From NCBI GenBank assembly GCA_003254925.1, contig QANZ01019395.1:257975-321974 (forward strand): a stretch of DNA of 64,000 nucleotides. Direction: 5' to 3'. Under the pieces are notes generated by a model. That model was not told the DNA's origin. It saw only the letters and a list, made by a program, of their open reading frames with translations, and made no database searches. Position 1 is the first letter of the stretch. The number at the start of each line of letters is the position of its first letter. Positions 1 to 12,241 of the stretch are shown here, piece by piece. The DNA is from Chamaecrista fasciculata (lineage: Eukaryota > Streptophyta > Magnoliopsida > Fabales > Fabaceae). Both the position numbers and the translations under genes were made by a program.

Positions 1-116
1 TTTTTTTTATGTGAAAAGCCAACTAATAAGGTCAACGATATTGGAAAAAGCAACCTATGACAACAACAAATTGCAAGAAACATTAAATACTATGGAAATT
101 AACATCTTGGGCATAC

Positions 117-3100
117 CTTAAATACCATATCAAAGTGTTGTTGTTGCCCTACATCTGTAACATATATCATCCACTCAGCTTTTTCTTCGTTTAATCTATA
201 CCTACATGAATTTATTAGGAGCACAAAGAAATTAGTTTTTTTCCCTTTTTCCATAATAAGATGGAAATAGAGATATATAGATAAGAAGATACACACATGA
301 GGACTGAATATGAATTTTTTTTTACAAGTGTTGTACTTGCTATGCCTAACACATTCAATTAATATACGTCATACTTTAGATTGAATGTTTGAAAGCATAG
401 CTACTCTAGCCCAAGGAAACCAACGTGATTTTGAAGGCTCACTTTTAATTAATTCTCAAAAAGAAATATTGTTGAATATTTATGTATTGGCCAAAATACA
501 TATTTACAAGACTTTTTAAGTTTGAGTAGCAAGGGAACTTAAGACATAGACAAAAGGATAGGATTCCACCAGTCTATTGTTCCACTACAAACGTGAATGA
601 CATCCTAATAAGACTGTCTGGTCTAAATATGTCACAGTTCATTAAATTAATAAACAATAAATCTATGTCTCAGCCACTTTTAATTCCCAGATTTTAATGT
701 TTCAATCTAATTTCATATATCATGGAACAAGTTAAATTTTATTGTGCCACCATATTTAAACTCCAAAGGCCATGTAAAATCCCATTGCTCAAAACAACCA
801 GTCATCACATTTTTAAACATGAAACAGTAAGAAAAATAACTAATATTTAGTTTGTAATACATTAGATATTCCAAATTCAACAAGAATAGCAGAGAATACA
901 ATATGCACTGAAGATAGAAAATGGCATACTAGTTTATCATAAAATCTAACTACTCGAGAGTTTAGAGTCATCAACTTTCAATGAATTTTCAAAAAAATGT
1001 GTCTGTACAAGAAAAAAAAAAGAAGAAGGAAAACTTACCAAATTGCTGTTAAATCAGTCGAGGCATAGTTGTAGCCACCATCACTCTTCACAACAATAAG
1101 TGGTATGTTTACCCCTTCAAGAAATATCACACGAGCACCTTCACTTTCTTCAATCAGTCCTTTTTTATCCAGTTCCTCTAAAACACCAGGGATATATGGA
1201 TTATAAAAACTCTCTCCCTGTGGAAAAAATATAACAATCAGTTCAGCGATTAACATTGTGATGCAAAGACTACATCAACAAATACTGAAACTTTGGTAAA
1301 ATATATTCAACCCATTTGTTGCCACACCAAAAGTGCATTAGCACATTAAAGAAGAATCATGATTGGGATTGTTGCCTCATAAATAATGTCCATTCAACAG
1401 CATTTTTCAAAATTTTAACTGCATAAAATCCTGGAAACAAACAAAGCATCCATAGGAATCCTGTTTCATAGAAAGCCCTATTTTGAAATTTCAGTCTTAG
1501 TTGAGAATATAGGAAAAACCAAACACTTGAGTGAAAGAGATATTACGAAGATTCCTAATGCTAATGCCAACGTGTGCAAATCATAACACTTTTAGGTGCG
1601 GTAAGATAATCAAAAAGATAAAAGGCAGGAAACTAAGACATTCAATGAATAGAAGGATGCATGCATTGAAATCCCAAGCAGTGAATCCTTCTGAAGGGTA
1701 CAAACAAATTGATATCAGGGTTACTCTCCCCAGGGTCAATAAAAGAGAAACCATAACATTTACCTTTTCCTCCAAATGAACTCCAAGTCGTTGATAGACC
1801 CTGTGGAATTCAGTACGGCTAATTTCACAAATTTGTGCCCATGCCTTACGATATTTGGTTTCTCCACCCTGAAAGGAAAATAAATTCAAAGAATTCTAGA
1901 ACCAGGTTTTCCAAGATTGCACTTGAGTAGATAAAACAGGAAATTTTGTTGCTGAAAAATTTGTATGATGTACCTGGAGACGAACCACTGCCTGTTGTGC
2001 CCTCAGCTTAAATTCAGGATCACTATCAAATCTCTGTTTTGAGGCTTTGTAGAATGCCTAAAAATGTAGAGTTGAGAATTAGCATATAACCAACCATAAT
2101 TCACTTTTTAAAATTGTCAAGAACGAGCATAATGATAAAAGTATCAAATAGACATATGTGACAACAACCACATAAAAAAGTGGGGACTATTAATGAATTT
2201 GTGTTCATTTTAACATATCTTATAACCTGGAGATCTCCAATAGCTGCTTCATTAACATCTTCTGGGTTTGGAAATTTTTCAAAGAGGAATTCAATCAGCA
2301 TGCCAAACTGCAAAACACATACATGAAGTTTGAGACTTAAGCAATATGTGGTATCAGTACCAAAAAGGAGAGAAATATCCCAAGTTCTAATACAACACTA
2401 TATAATTAAATCATTTGAGACAAGGATATTGCTTCAACAAATCAATGAACATTGTAATCCAGTTACTAATAAAAATAATCAATATCTATGATACTCATAG
2501 CATTCTCTATTTTGATATTGCACAATACAAAGAAGAATAGCAGAGAACGTAATCTCCGCCTTCATCAATTTAGGAAGAATTATATATATGCTGGCCAGAG
2601 CTTTAAGTTATACCAAAAACCTTAGCTCTGACAACTTTCAAGGAGCCAGTTACAATGAAATGAACAATTTAAACTCAGATTGCACATGCATTACTTTTTT
2701 GGCAGAAAAAGCATAACGTTAGAATAAAATCTACCTGAGTTCCCCAATCACCAACATGATTCCGGCGGAGAACTTCTACGTGTGAAAATTCAAGCATACG
2801 AGCTAATGTATCCCCAATAATGGTAGATCTCAGGTGACCAACATGCATTTCTTTCGCTATATTGGGTGAAGAAAAATCAACCACTGCCCTCTTGACTGGA
2901 AGTCGTGGTGCCCATGTATCAATACCATCAATTAGCATCCTCTGTAAGCTCTGTAACAGGAACTTTAACTATAAGTATTGGCAAACCACATGGAGAAGCT
3001 AAACTAAATTAAACAAAGTGAACATGTATATATTCCCTAAGAGGAGCTTCTTCGATAAAGTTAAAGGAAAAATGGACTCAAGTTATCGGTACATACTACT

Positions 3101-4714
3101 TGCACATCAAAAATAGAATATTGAAAAAAAAAAAAAGGCAATCACCTGGGATATCCAATTCTTTGCTAAGACAACATTCACAAATCCAGGCCCAGCTACA
3201 GAGCATGATTCTATTATGTCAGATGGTGGAAGATTCTTCATGATGGCCTACAAAACATCCATATAATCATCTGAATGTAAAAAATCTAAATCTAATTCAA
3301 CATACAACAATCAGTTATCAGAAAAATGAACAACGAATAGGGGGGGGGGGGGGGGGNGGGGGGGGGGGGGGGGGGGGGGGGAAGTAAAGAAATCATCACT
3401 GGTGATACCTGTCCAACAGATGGGGGACCCCTAAATCCTGTTGACTTTCCTTTTATTTTAGACCATAGGCCCATAGCATTGTTACTGCAAAAACCATAAA
3501 CACTTTGTTTAGATTCAAAAACTATGTGAATACAGACTATAGAAGAAAACATATTTTCTTTAGTCCTGTTCTAAAGATAATACACAGTAGATTTAGGCAT
3601 CAAATTTCACAAAAATGTTGACCAGGGAGAAAGTCTACCCCACCATTGATAATCACCGAATTTCCCAGTGCAAGCAGCAATAAGAGGCTCCACATCAGAC
3701 TCATCAGGTACTGTTGCCTTCAGAGATACCTCAAACAGCTTCGCTAATTGTCGCTTGACATTGCCCACATTATCTTCATCCTGCCTCCAAAAAGTGAAAA
3801 TTAGTTCTTTACTCTTAACACAAAGAATGGGTGTGAATATTACAAGTTGCTACCCTATTTCGTACTAAAAAATGTATTCTCCTGACCCATTAAAAAAAAA
3901 TCTCTATTTGGTAGCTGAATTAACTTACAACAACTGCCATGGTGGAAAAGGATTGTGTCTTTGTTGAAAATGCGAGTCTTCTAGATGCAAGCTTCAGTAA
4001 ATCTGTCTAGTTACACAATGAAAACATTAAATTGGCACAATAACTGCAGGCAATTACCTGAATTTTGAATTGAAACAAACATACAGCTAATCAGGAGTAT
4101 TGAGTTTTAAACATAAATCCAGGGCATAGGTGCACACACAGCACGATTAAGTAAGTATGCACAATGTGAGGGGCGTGAAAAACAATGAATGTAGTGCAAA
4201 AGGAATTGTCTTTTGTCTGCAATAAGAAAGCTTCACATGGTAATAAAGAAAGAAAGAGAGAAAGACTAGTTCATCTGTTTCTATAAAGAGCAAAATAATG
4301 GGTAAAGAAACTAAAACAATGCCACGACTCATGAACTTGAATTTTGTTAAGTAAGTAGTAAGCATGAAAACACTAAACACCCACGGATATAAAACAAGGG
4401 TAGGATTATCTACTAAATCAAAAACGAAATTGAAAATGAGCACAGGTAAACACCTAAGCTAATCCTCATAAATGGCGAATCCAGTTGCTCCAATAACTCA
4501 AATATCTTTACCATAAAAGACGAAAGTAAGAAGAAAATAGATCATGAAATGAAATGAAATGAAAGGAGGAGAGAGAGAGTGGATGCTGACCGGCGGCGGG
4601 GAGAGAAGGAGGCGAGTGAAAGTGAGAGAAGCGATTGAAAGAGAAGAATGGAGATTGCGAAAACGGCGCTGCTATATGAGCTATGCAAGAATTGCTACTA
4701 CTACACCCTAACAT
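117..4714 (-). CDS. Arginyl-tRNA synthetase, nuclear, 3' end off the window (421 residues visible)
   Basis: This enzyme charges tRNA-Arg with arginine (class I synthetase). Exons on the minus strand are 4591-4714, 3929-4002, 3644-3780, 3409-3484, 3146-3247, 2735-2950, 2227-2307, 1974-2057, 1764-1868, 1039-1217 and 117-201; all joins keep frame and use GT-AG. The class I ATP-binding HIGH motif appears as HVGHLRST at about residues 207-214, after the family block [12 protein letters not shown]. Further family blocks include [21 protein letters not shown] and [11 protein letters not shown]. The KMSKS-equivalent loop and the anticodon domain lie beyond the left edge. The first 62 residues are Ser/Phe-rich, contain Arg and almost no acid, and look like an organelle transit peptide. 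An in-frame Met63 sits in a strong start context (CCACCATGG), so one gene could make organellar and cytosolic forms. The upstream start at 4714 is my choice; another ATG at 4469 also splices in frame. Family assignment is firm; the exact first exon is less certain. Confidence 0.93.
3340..3381. repeat. Poly-G tract with one N inside an ArgRS intron
   Basis: About 42 bases are G apart from one N at 3357, inside the intron 3248-3408 of the arginyl-tRNA synthetase gene. The unresolved base and the extreme homopolymer suggest a sequencing or assembly problem rather than true length. It does not touch either flanking splice site. Confidence 0.8.
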
Positions 4715-4897
4715 TTTACTTTAATTTTCCTCTTAATTTCTTTTTCTATTTATTATTCTTTTTTAATAAATTCTTTTTTGTTCTTTAAAATTCCTGATTT
4801 TCCATTGAGCGTGGGAAACAAGCCATGCCCTTTTCCTCTCTGCTTCTCATATATCTCATATCATAACATAATCTGATAAGTGATAAATTGATAATGA

Positions 4898-5034
4898 TAT
4901 GGCCAAAAGTGTAAATTTGGTCTCATATTTTTTTGCTCATTTCTCAATTTGGTCATGTATCTTTTTCTGTTACAATTTTGGTCTAATATCTTTGCAAAAT
5001 ATTCCAATTTTGGTCTCGTATCATTTTTTATCGG
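4898..5034. repeat. Fragment of a GGTCC-type foldback element
   Basis: The segment begins with GGCCAAAAGTGTAAATTTGG and carries TTTGGTC words at intervals of about 35-55 bases. The intact 57225-57613 element also has GGTCA/GGCC ends and spaced TTGGTCC words, so this is probably one broken arm of a related element. The adjacent large palindrome appears to have replaced or interrupted the rest. Confidence 0.45.
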
Positions 5035-5667
5035 CCAAAGTGCAATATTGGTCCTATAACTTTGCATGAGTTCCCAAATCAGTCCTATAAGTTTTTTCGT
5101 CTCAGATTTGGTCCCATAAGTTTGAAAAATTCTCACCGTTAGTCCTATCAATATTTTCGTTAATTTTTTTTCCGTTAATGCTGATGTGGCATGATGACTG
5201 GGATATTGAAGTGGCAAAGTGGATTGAAATGGGACCATACTGCAACAAATATTAATATTGTGGATGTATTTAGTGAATTTGACGGAGGACTATGTTAAAA
5301 TCACTCTCTCAACTTCTTCGATCTTTCTTCGTCGATATCACTCCTCTTGAAGAAAGATGAAGAAAGAGGAGTGATATCGACGAAGAAAGATCGAAGAAGT
5401 TGAGAGAGCGATTTTAACATAGTCCTCCGTCAAATTCACTAAATACATCCACAATATTAATATTTGTTGCAGTATGGTCCCATTTCAATCCACTTTGCCA
5501 CTTCAATATCCCAGTCATCATGCCACATCAGCATTAACGGAAAAAATTTAACGGAAATATTAATAGGACTAACGGTGAGAATTTTTCAAACTTATGGGAC
5601 CAAATCTGAGACGAAAAAACTTATAGGACTGATTTGGGAACTCATGCAAAGTTATAGGACCAATATT
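5035..5667. mobile_element. Large inverted repeat (arms about 305 bp, loop about 15 bp)
   Basis: The left arm (about 5044-5348) and right arm (about 5364-5667) are near-perfect reverse complements around a short loop centred at 5356. Matching pairs include CAATATTGGTCC with GGACCAATATT at the outer ends and CACTCCTCTT with AAGAGGAGTG at the loop. A few substitutions separate the arms, for instance in the TTAACGGAAA stretch. The left end carries a GGCCAAAGTG terminus, which the right end lacks. No transposase is present. It is most easily read as a foldback, Mutator-like non-autonomous element. Transcribed, it would form a hairpin long enough to feed small-RNA pathways, but nothing here shows transcription. 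Confidence 0.75.
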
Positions 5668-7466
5668 AGCACCCGAGGTTGTTCATCATTAGCGGCCTAA
5701 ACTTGTTGTTTATACATGGTAAGGTATAGTTCAATTTTTTTGGCATCTTTTTCATTTAAATTTGGAAGACCGATAAACACGTCGTCACTTATTTTTTTGG
5801 ACAATTTAGATTTCTTGGATGTTTCATTAGAATGTTATTCTTACGTTTCTTCGATGGTCCAGAACCGATATTCATCGATGTAATATAATAGTTATATTGA
5901 TGTAATATAAAACCCTTGAATATATTTGATTTTTGTCATGAAAAACAACTAAAGTACATATGCTTCGTCATCAAAAAACTAAATTAAGAAAAAAAGTTGA
6001 CAACAAAATTATTAATGTACTTCAATAGTTATATTGATGTAATATAAAAAACCCTTGAATATATTTGATTTTTGTAAAGAAAAACAACCAAAGTACATTA
6101 TTGAAGCTTGAGTTAATTTGGATGAAATGACTTAAATAATGTATGAGTCTTTAATTTTTTTATATGAATGATTAAAAATTCGGACCTGCCCGGGCATTTT
6201 GACTCGCAACCCGGCCACCAGACTGGTCCGGGTGAGGCAAAAAACCGGCTGCAAGTGAACCGTTATTGACCCGGGTTAGACCGCCGATTTATTTGCAAAC
6301 CCGTCACCCATGAATCGTTATTGACCCGCTGCCACTCTGTTTTTTTTTTCATCTAAATATCAGAGATTTTAATTATTGATTAGTGATTTCAGACTCTGCA
6401 ACTTGACGCATTTTTCCCTTTTCCCTTCTGATTCTAATTTTCCACTTTTCCCTTCTGCAACTTGACGAGACGAAGAGGCTACACGAACTGGGCTGCTCTG
6501 TGACGCTGAACCTCCGACGATTGAATTGGGTTACTCTGTGACGCTACAATACGTCAACTCCGACGCGAATTGATTTGTGATTTCTCTGTGATGGTATGCG
6601 AAACTGGCTTTCTGTCAATGAAATCTGCATTGTTAATCAAATCAATGAATCAAACCAGTTCTTTATAAGTTTATAGTTATAATTATATATGTACTCTACT
6701 TTGCGCCAATTCTTTATAGTTTATAAGTTTATAGTTTATAATTTTATACTATATACATATACATATACTCTGCATTTAGGACTTTTTCATCTATATATCA
6801 TGTAGATTATGATCTATTTATTTGTATTATTTAGGACTTATTCAATTATTTGTCGTCACGAAGACTTGAAGACTTGAAGTTGTTATTTTGAAGCACTTTT
6901 GACTTGGTTTTGCTTATTTTCATATTTGAAATTAGAAACTTGGAGTACAGTGAATGTGTTAAATTTGTTATATAAGTACTTTTAATCTTGAATTTATTAT
7001 TTAAGCACTTTAAATTTAGAAATTAGAGGTATTGTTTGATATTTTAATACATATATAAATTATTTATTTTTTTTAATTTGACCGCGCCAACAATTGACCT
7101 GACGGTTGAACTAGTGACCCGTGACCCGAGCCATCAACCGGGTCGATGTGCAATCGGGTTACTAAAACATTAATAGGGTATTATAAACAATTAGTTACAA
7201 AATATTTTTTGTATACAAAAAGAAAATTTGAATTCTCATTATTTAGTTAATGAACTATGGGAAAAACCACAAAATCACACCCAAGCGATTCAATAGAAAC
7301 AAATACTCAATAGTGCAAAGAATTTATTACAGCTAGCTGAAGCTTATGTACGTGTATATTGAGATACTTGATAATTACAAACCCAATTAATGGAGCAGAT
7401 ATCTATGTATATATATACTGGATGTTGGCTTCATTAAAATATAAGTATATATATATATATATATGT
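5668..7466. other. Intergenic, no gene seen; repeat remnants
   Basis: No convincing coding exon is visible. A direct duplication of about 74 bp lies at 5887-5960 and 6024-6098. Between about 6180 and 7165 the sequence is bracketed by CCCGGG/GACCCG-rich stretches (near 6185-6320 and 7080-7165) around AT-rich DNA, which suggests an old transposon, but I could not fix its ends. An (AT)n run at 7446-7463 adjoins the stop codon of the carboxypeptidase gene. Confidence 0.5.
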
Positions 7467-10400
7467 CTATGTTAGTTGACCCATTAGCACTAAGGATGCA
7501 TGTCTGATGGCTCTTGAGACTCTCCATACTTCATGTTGCACACGATGCCATGATTCTGCAGTGTTGAGATCTTTTGCCATTGTTAAAGCATCATCTATCC
7601 CAGGGAAGGATTGTGATCCGTAATCATCATGTTTTGATGGTCCATATATCTGCAAAAATACAAACTTTTTTAGACTATTTAAAATTTGATCAAAACCTCA
7701 TTTTGGTCCTTGAATTTTAAGGTGAATTTTGTTTTGGTTCGCAAACTTTTTTTTATTTCCTTTTAGTCTTCAAACTTTCCTATTTGGTTTACTCTTAGTC
7801 AAAAACATGATTCTGTTTAATTTCTGCTGATATCATTATCTCTGATTCAAACAGTTGGAATGAACAATTTCTTTCTCATACGTGTCTTAATAAGTGAGCT
7901 AGCAGCACAAAGAAAAATTCCTTCTTAATTCCAAACTATAGATAAATTCGTAGTTGATTTTTCTTTTAAGAAAAAAACTTTTCTTTCTCTCTAGTTGGCT
8001 TATGAGCACATGTAGAAGAGAGAAATTGTCAAGGTCAAGTATTTGTAGCAAGATAATAGCATAAACTAGGCAAAATGACGTTTTGGATTACCAGTGGAAA
8101 AAATGGGAATGTTTGATGTCCAAAACGGAGAAATACAAAGTTTGAGGACCAACACGAAATTCACCCTATAGTTCGATGACCAGAATAAGATTTTGACCTT
8201 CAAATTTTTAATTACTCAATCTTTACTTTACTGCATACTCTTGCTATAGCAGTCTAGCTTAAGAACCTTATTTTTTTTTTTCATATGAAGAGAGACGGAA
8301 ATTGAATAAAGTTGAGTTGTTACCAGATGCTTATACCATGACATTCCAAAGAGGCCATCTCTGTCAGTAAATGCACGCTCAGCCATCATCAATCTGTCAT
8401 TTAGATCTCTCACTTTCAACTGGTTTTTCTTCCATGATGCAATCCACCCTTTACTTTCTTCTTCTAATGCCTGATCATCACGTTAAAACCATAGAAAATA
8501 TATAATAAAATCCACAAGGTCAGAATATATAGATGCAGAAATGACTGAGTATAGATGGTCAAAGTCAAAGAGCCACCTTTCTCTGGTAATCTATTCTGAG
8601 AGCTGCTTTATCAAGTTCTCTGATGGACTTCCATATGGGAGACAAGCTTATATCTTTATTTGAGATCTCACCTTCTAAGTTCTTCGCGCTAACCTGTGAT
8701 TTTAATGTTAATTTGCTTTCATTATGCTTAATGAAACAAAATTAGAATGATGTATATATACCTGGAGCTCCTTAGCATAGGAGACATAGTCAAAAGGCAA
8801 GAATTCCTCATCTGCTAGCCAAAGTGCCACTAGACCCCAAACACTTGCAACTGGTATATATGTATCCATGTAAATTATTATGATTGTACGTTATTAATTG
8901 ACTAGTCATTGATGTAAGATGCTAATTTAAGGGTTATATTTCGCATGCTATATATATAGAAGAACCTCATAAGACCAACCTGCTACATGCCTTTGAAACA
9001 TAGGGTCACCAAATTTCTTCATCCAGATGAAATCATCATACATTGAGTGGTATACTGGGTATCCTGCAAACCATGCAGTTTAATCAAGTCTTAGCCTTTA
9101 GGTGGGAGGAAAAACCAAGTGGTATTTTTATAATTTATCAGATAAAATTCTCAAGCAAGTGATCAAATTTTGTCTATGGTATTGGTGGTTTTTCTATATT
9201 GCACTAGCTGTCTTAAATTCTGTACACGAGGGAAAAAAACATTGACTAGTTTCATAAGTTTCTGTTTTTGAGAGTTTAATCACGGCTTGTTAGTTGTTAC
9301 ACCAACAAAATGACATCTTTAGTATAAACGAATGATGTCACTGTTTAACTGACATCTTGACTTAAAAACTTAAGATCTATTGGACTAATCTCTCATAACG
9401 TGATAAACTCATGTTCGAATTCTTCAGAGAAAAGTGTTTACAGTAAGTGTCCAACATTAACTTGAATAGGATTAAAATTCAGATTAGGTTTTTACCTCCT
9501 CCGAAGGATAAGTCAGCTGATGGAATTCCCACATGCTGAACAAAAGCAGCATAGTCTGATCCTCCACCTCCTAATCTTCCAAACTTAATTTCCATGCACA
9601 ATGAAGATACTTATGAGCATAAATATTCAGATGATGAAGATATCCTAACATTTAATCCCCATTATTACTGGCTAATCCACTATCTGAGCACTATAAATTC
9701 TTACCTGAGGAGAAGCAGCAGAAGCAGCCCATGATTCATAGATGGTCAATGATGAGTTATCTGGGTCCTTCACCTTCAAGAGAATCAATAACATCAAAAA
9801 AATTAAAATGCTAATACATCATTCATATATACATTGATTACATAAACTTCTGATGATTGAAAATGCAATACCCGCTGAGTTGCTCGTTTGATCAATTCAT
9901 CAAGCTGTGGAGTGGCAAGTGCGTGGAACCCCATTCCACTTACTCCACAGTCAACATTCAAGTAGGCAACAGCTCTTGAAGTAAGAACTTCTCTGTTCTC
10001 TTCTACCCATTCGGTTGATCCTATCTGGAGGAAGTGATGAAATCAGAATTTTTTTTTCTTTTTTGTTTTCCGGGTGTAAGTATAAGAAAAGGTTAGATCA
10101 AGAGAGAGAAAAATACAAGGCCATATTCTTCTGCATCCCAATTGCATAAGATGATTGTTCTTCTAGGTTTCCACCCTCTTTCCTGAAGCTTCCTTAGTCT
10201 TTGAGCAACCTGCAATAGACAAGAATCACTTCCATTGCTTTGCCATTCTGACCATACAATCTTTTTGGGACTAAAATGTGTTACGCTACCAATTTTATAA
10301 ATCCGGATCCCCGTAGGATAAAGTGCCTTGATAATATAACTTTTACGCGTGAAAAATCTTAAAATCATACTGCATTGCATGCATCCTAAAGTATTGTAGA

Positions 10401-12241
10401 AGATCTGAATTCCAATTTTACCTCAAGTAATGCTGCAGTACCACTATTGGGATCAACTGCTCCAAATGTCCATGCATCTCTGTGGTTACCTAGGATGACA
10501 TATCTACAAGCAGCAGAAACAATAGTTTAAGTCATTGCCTAATCATGACTACACATACATACATAAACACACACCAAGTTACAAATAAAGGAAAATTCTG
10601 AGCCAACCGGTCAGGTTCTTCTTCTCCCTTTATCACACCAATAACATTCTCAATCCTGGATAACACCTTCTCCCCCTGAAAAACCAAACATCCAAATCAC
10701 TAACTCGGTAATGGGTATTCAGTAACTTTTCTAGATAACATTTTTTTTCTTTAGAAAAATTTAGGCAGTATCTCTAGGCGCTAACCAAAGACTAATTCTC
10801 ACGAAGTAAGGTAGGTTTTGCCTCTACCAAATTTGGACTCAGTACATCATGTTAAGAAATCGGTAGAGGATCCTCTGTTGTACAGCAGAAGACTAATAAT
10901 ATTATGCCATGTGTACAGGTCCTCGAGAATGGATCCATTGCAGTGGGTTTGGCTGCAGCGTGAGAGAAAAATCTCAAAACTCAGTTTCATTAAAGTGGAA
11001 AAGTGGTTGTGTTAATGAAATTGTGAGTTTTGAGTTTTTTCTCTCTGCAGGTTTACTGCAGCCAAATTCATTGCAGTGGATCCATCCTCTTGTTGTACAA
11101 CACCACTGCTATACAACAGAGAATCCAAAGGCTAAGAAATCCAACAATCTAGGGGACTTTGTTGGTGACATTTTTACAATCATCTAACTTACAATATACA
11201 GAATGACATATATAACTAGATATATTATATATAGTATATTCCTACTGTGTAACTGAGATTGAGAATTGCTGGTCCTGGTCCAATTCTATAAGGTGGTGCA
11301 TCCTTACTTCCCTGCCAATCATCCTCTGCAACTGGACCACCAATTGACCTTATTATCCTCTCACCATCTTCTCCTGACACTGGCAACGAGGGTATTTTAG
11401 GAACATCCCCTCTTCTCTCTACTTCATCCATTGATAACCTTTCACAATCATCACCACCATCTTCATCATCATCATCATCTCTACTAGCCCAACCAGGAGT
11501 TGTAGGATCCCCCACCCCATTAAACACCGACCCCACCTGAACACCGCTCGGCGGCATCCACTTCCCGTCGGGAAACCACCGTGCTCCACCGCCGGCGGCG
11601 CCGTCTCCGCCGCCGTAATCCTTCCTATCTGTATATATCACCACCCCAATAGCCCCTGCTTCATAAGCATTCTCCACAATGTCTCCTCTGTAAATTTTCC
11701 CATACCTCGCCAATACAACAGTACCTGAAACGTTGACCCCAATTTCTCTTAGCTTCTTATAATCCTCCACGCGCCCATAGTTGACATAAACCGCAGGCCC
11801 ACTCGCAGAGCCTGATTTTGCATACGCGTGGAATGTGGGAAGCACCTCGCCGGCGACGTCGGCGTAAGGATCGCCGTCGTAGATTTCTTGCCGGAGAGGG
11901 AAGCTAAATGGTGGTTCATGATCATGATTTGTTGTTGTGAGCAATAAGGAGCGTGAGAGTGGGTATGTGAGGTAAACCTTGTAGGAAGCTATGTGAGATG
12001 GAATATCAAGGGAGGTGAAAACAGAGAGCACGTAAGCTGCAGCCTCGGCGTTGGCGCCGGAGCCGGCGACATGGGGGCGGCGCGTGAGAGAATAAAGGTG
12101 GTGGGATATGGAGGCATTGTCAGATAAAGAATCAGATATGAAGAGTGAATGATAGGTGGATTTTGAAGGAGGAGTGATGAAGAGAAAGAAGTAAGAAGTG
12201 GGTATGAGTAATAAGGTAATAAGAGTGCTTATTTTGATCAT
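7467..12241 (-). CDS. LAMP1: LAMP1/AMP1-type glutamate carboxypeptidase II family protein (722 residues)
   Basis: This is an M28-family zinc peptidase homologue, predicted to be a type II membrane protein of the endoplasmic reticulum. In plants AMP1 and LAMP1 affect meristem size and miRNA-guided translation repression. Exons are 11246-12241, 10608-10675, 10422-10503, 10117-10209, 9872-10024, 9705-9773, 9496-9583, 8980-9063, 8762-8850, 8577-8693, 8324-8470 and 7467-7649, totalling 2169 bases. A hydrophobic anchor covers residues about 4-22, followed by a protease-associated region within exon 1 ([26 protein letters not shown]). The metal site looks complete: H362 in GNHRDAW, D372 in [10 protein letters not shown]409/E410 in WDAEEYG, D438 in NVDCGVSG and H522 in YHSMYDD. 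It therefore looks potentially active. The short N-terminus and the early [15 protein letters not shown] motif resemble LAMP1 (At5g19740 as I recall) more than AMP1. Length is normal for the family. Confidence 0.94.
7687..8199. mobile_element. Foldback element, family A copy 1, in LAMP1 intron 11
   Basis: The ends GATCAAAACCTCATTTTGGT and its counterpart GACCAGAATAAGATTTTGACC face each other in inverted orientation. A second inverted pair lies inside (GGTGAATTTTGTTTTGGTTC with GACCAACACGAAATTCACCC). The middle includes GTCTTAATAAGTGAGCTAGC, which is also found in modified form near 20040 and 31770. It lies wholly inside the intron between the last two coding exons and leaves the splice sites intact. 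Confidence 0.7.
10868..11126. mobile_element. Nested MITEs in LAMP1 intron 1
   Basis: The outer inverted ends are GGATCCTCTGTTGTACAGCAG and CTGCTATACAACAGAGAATCC. Inside lies a second inverted repeat at about 10929-11085, with GGATCCATTGCAGTG at the left, the complementary CATTGCAGTGGATCC at the right, and GGTTTGGCTGCAG opposite CTGCAGCCAAATT. The inner sequence matches the ends of the MITE at 35766-35921, so one MITE appears to have landed in another. I found no clear target duplication for the inner copy. Confidence 0.65.

Noticed and set aside
4454-4469. A first ArgRS exon starting at the ATG at 4469
   Set aside because: It also splices in frame, giving a short basic leader, but the upstream exon 4591-4714 has a longer coding stretch and a more typical transit-peptide composition. 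Kept only as an alternative.
10818-11187. Open frames in LAMP1 intron 1
   Set aside because: They are translations of the nested MITE arms and lie on the strand opposite to the gene.
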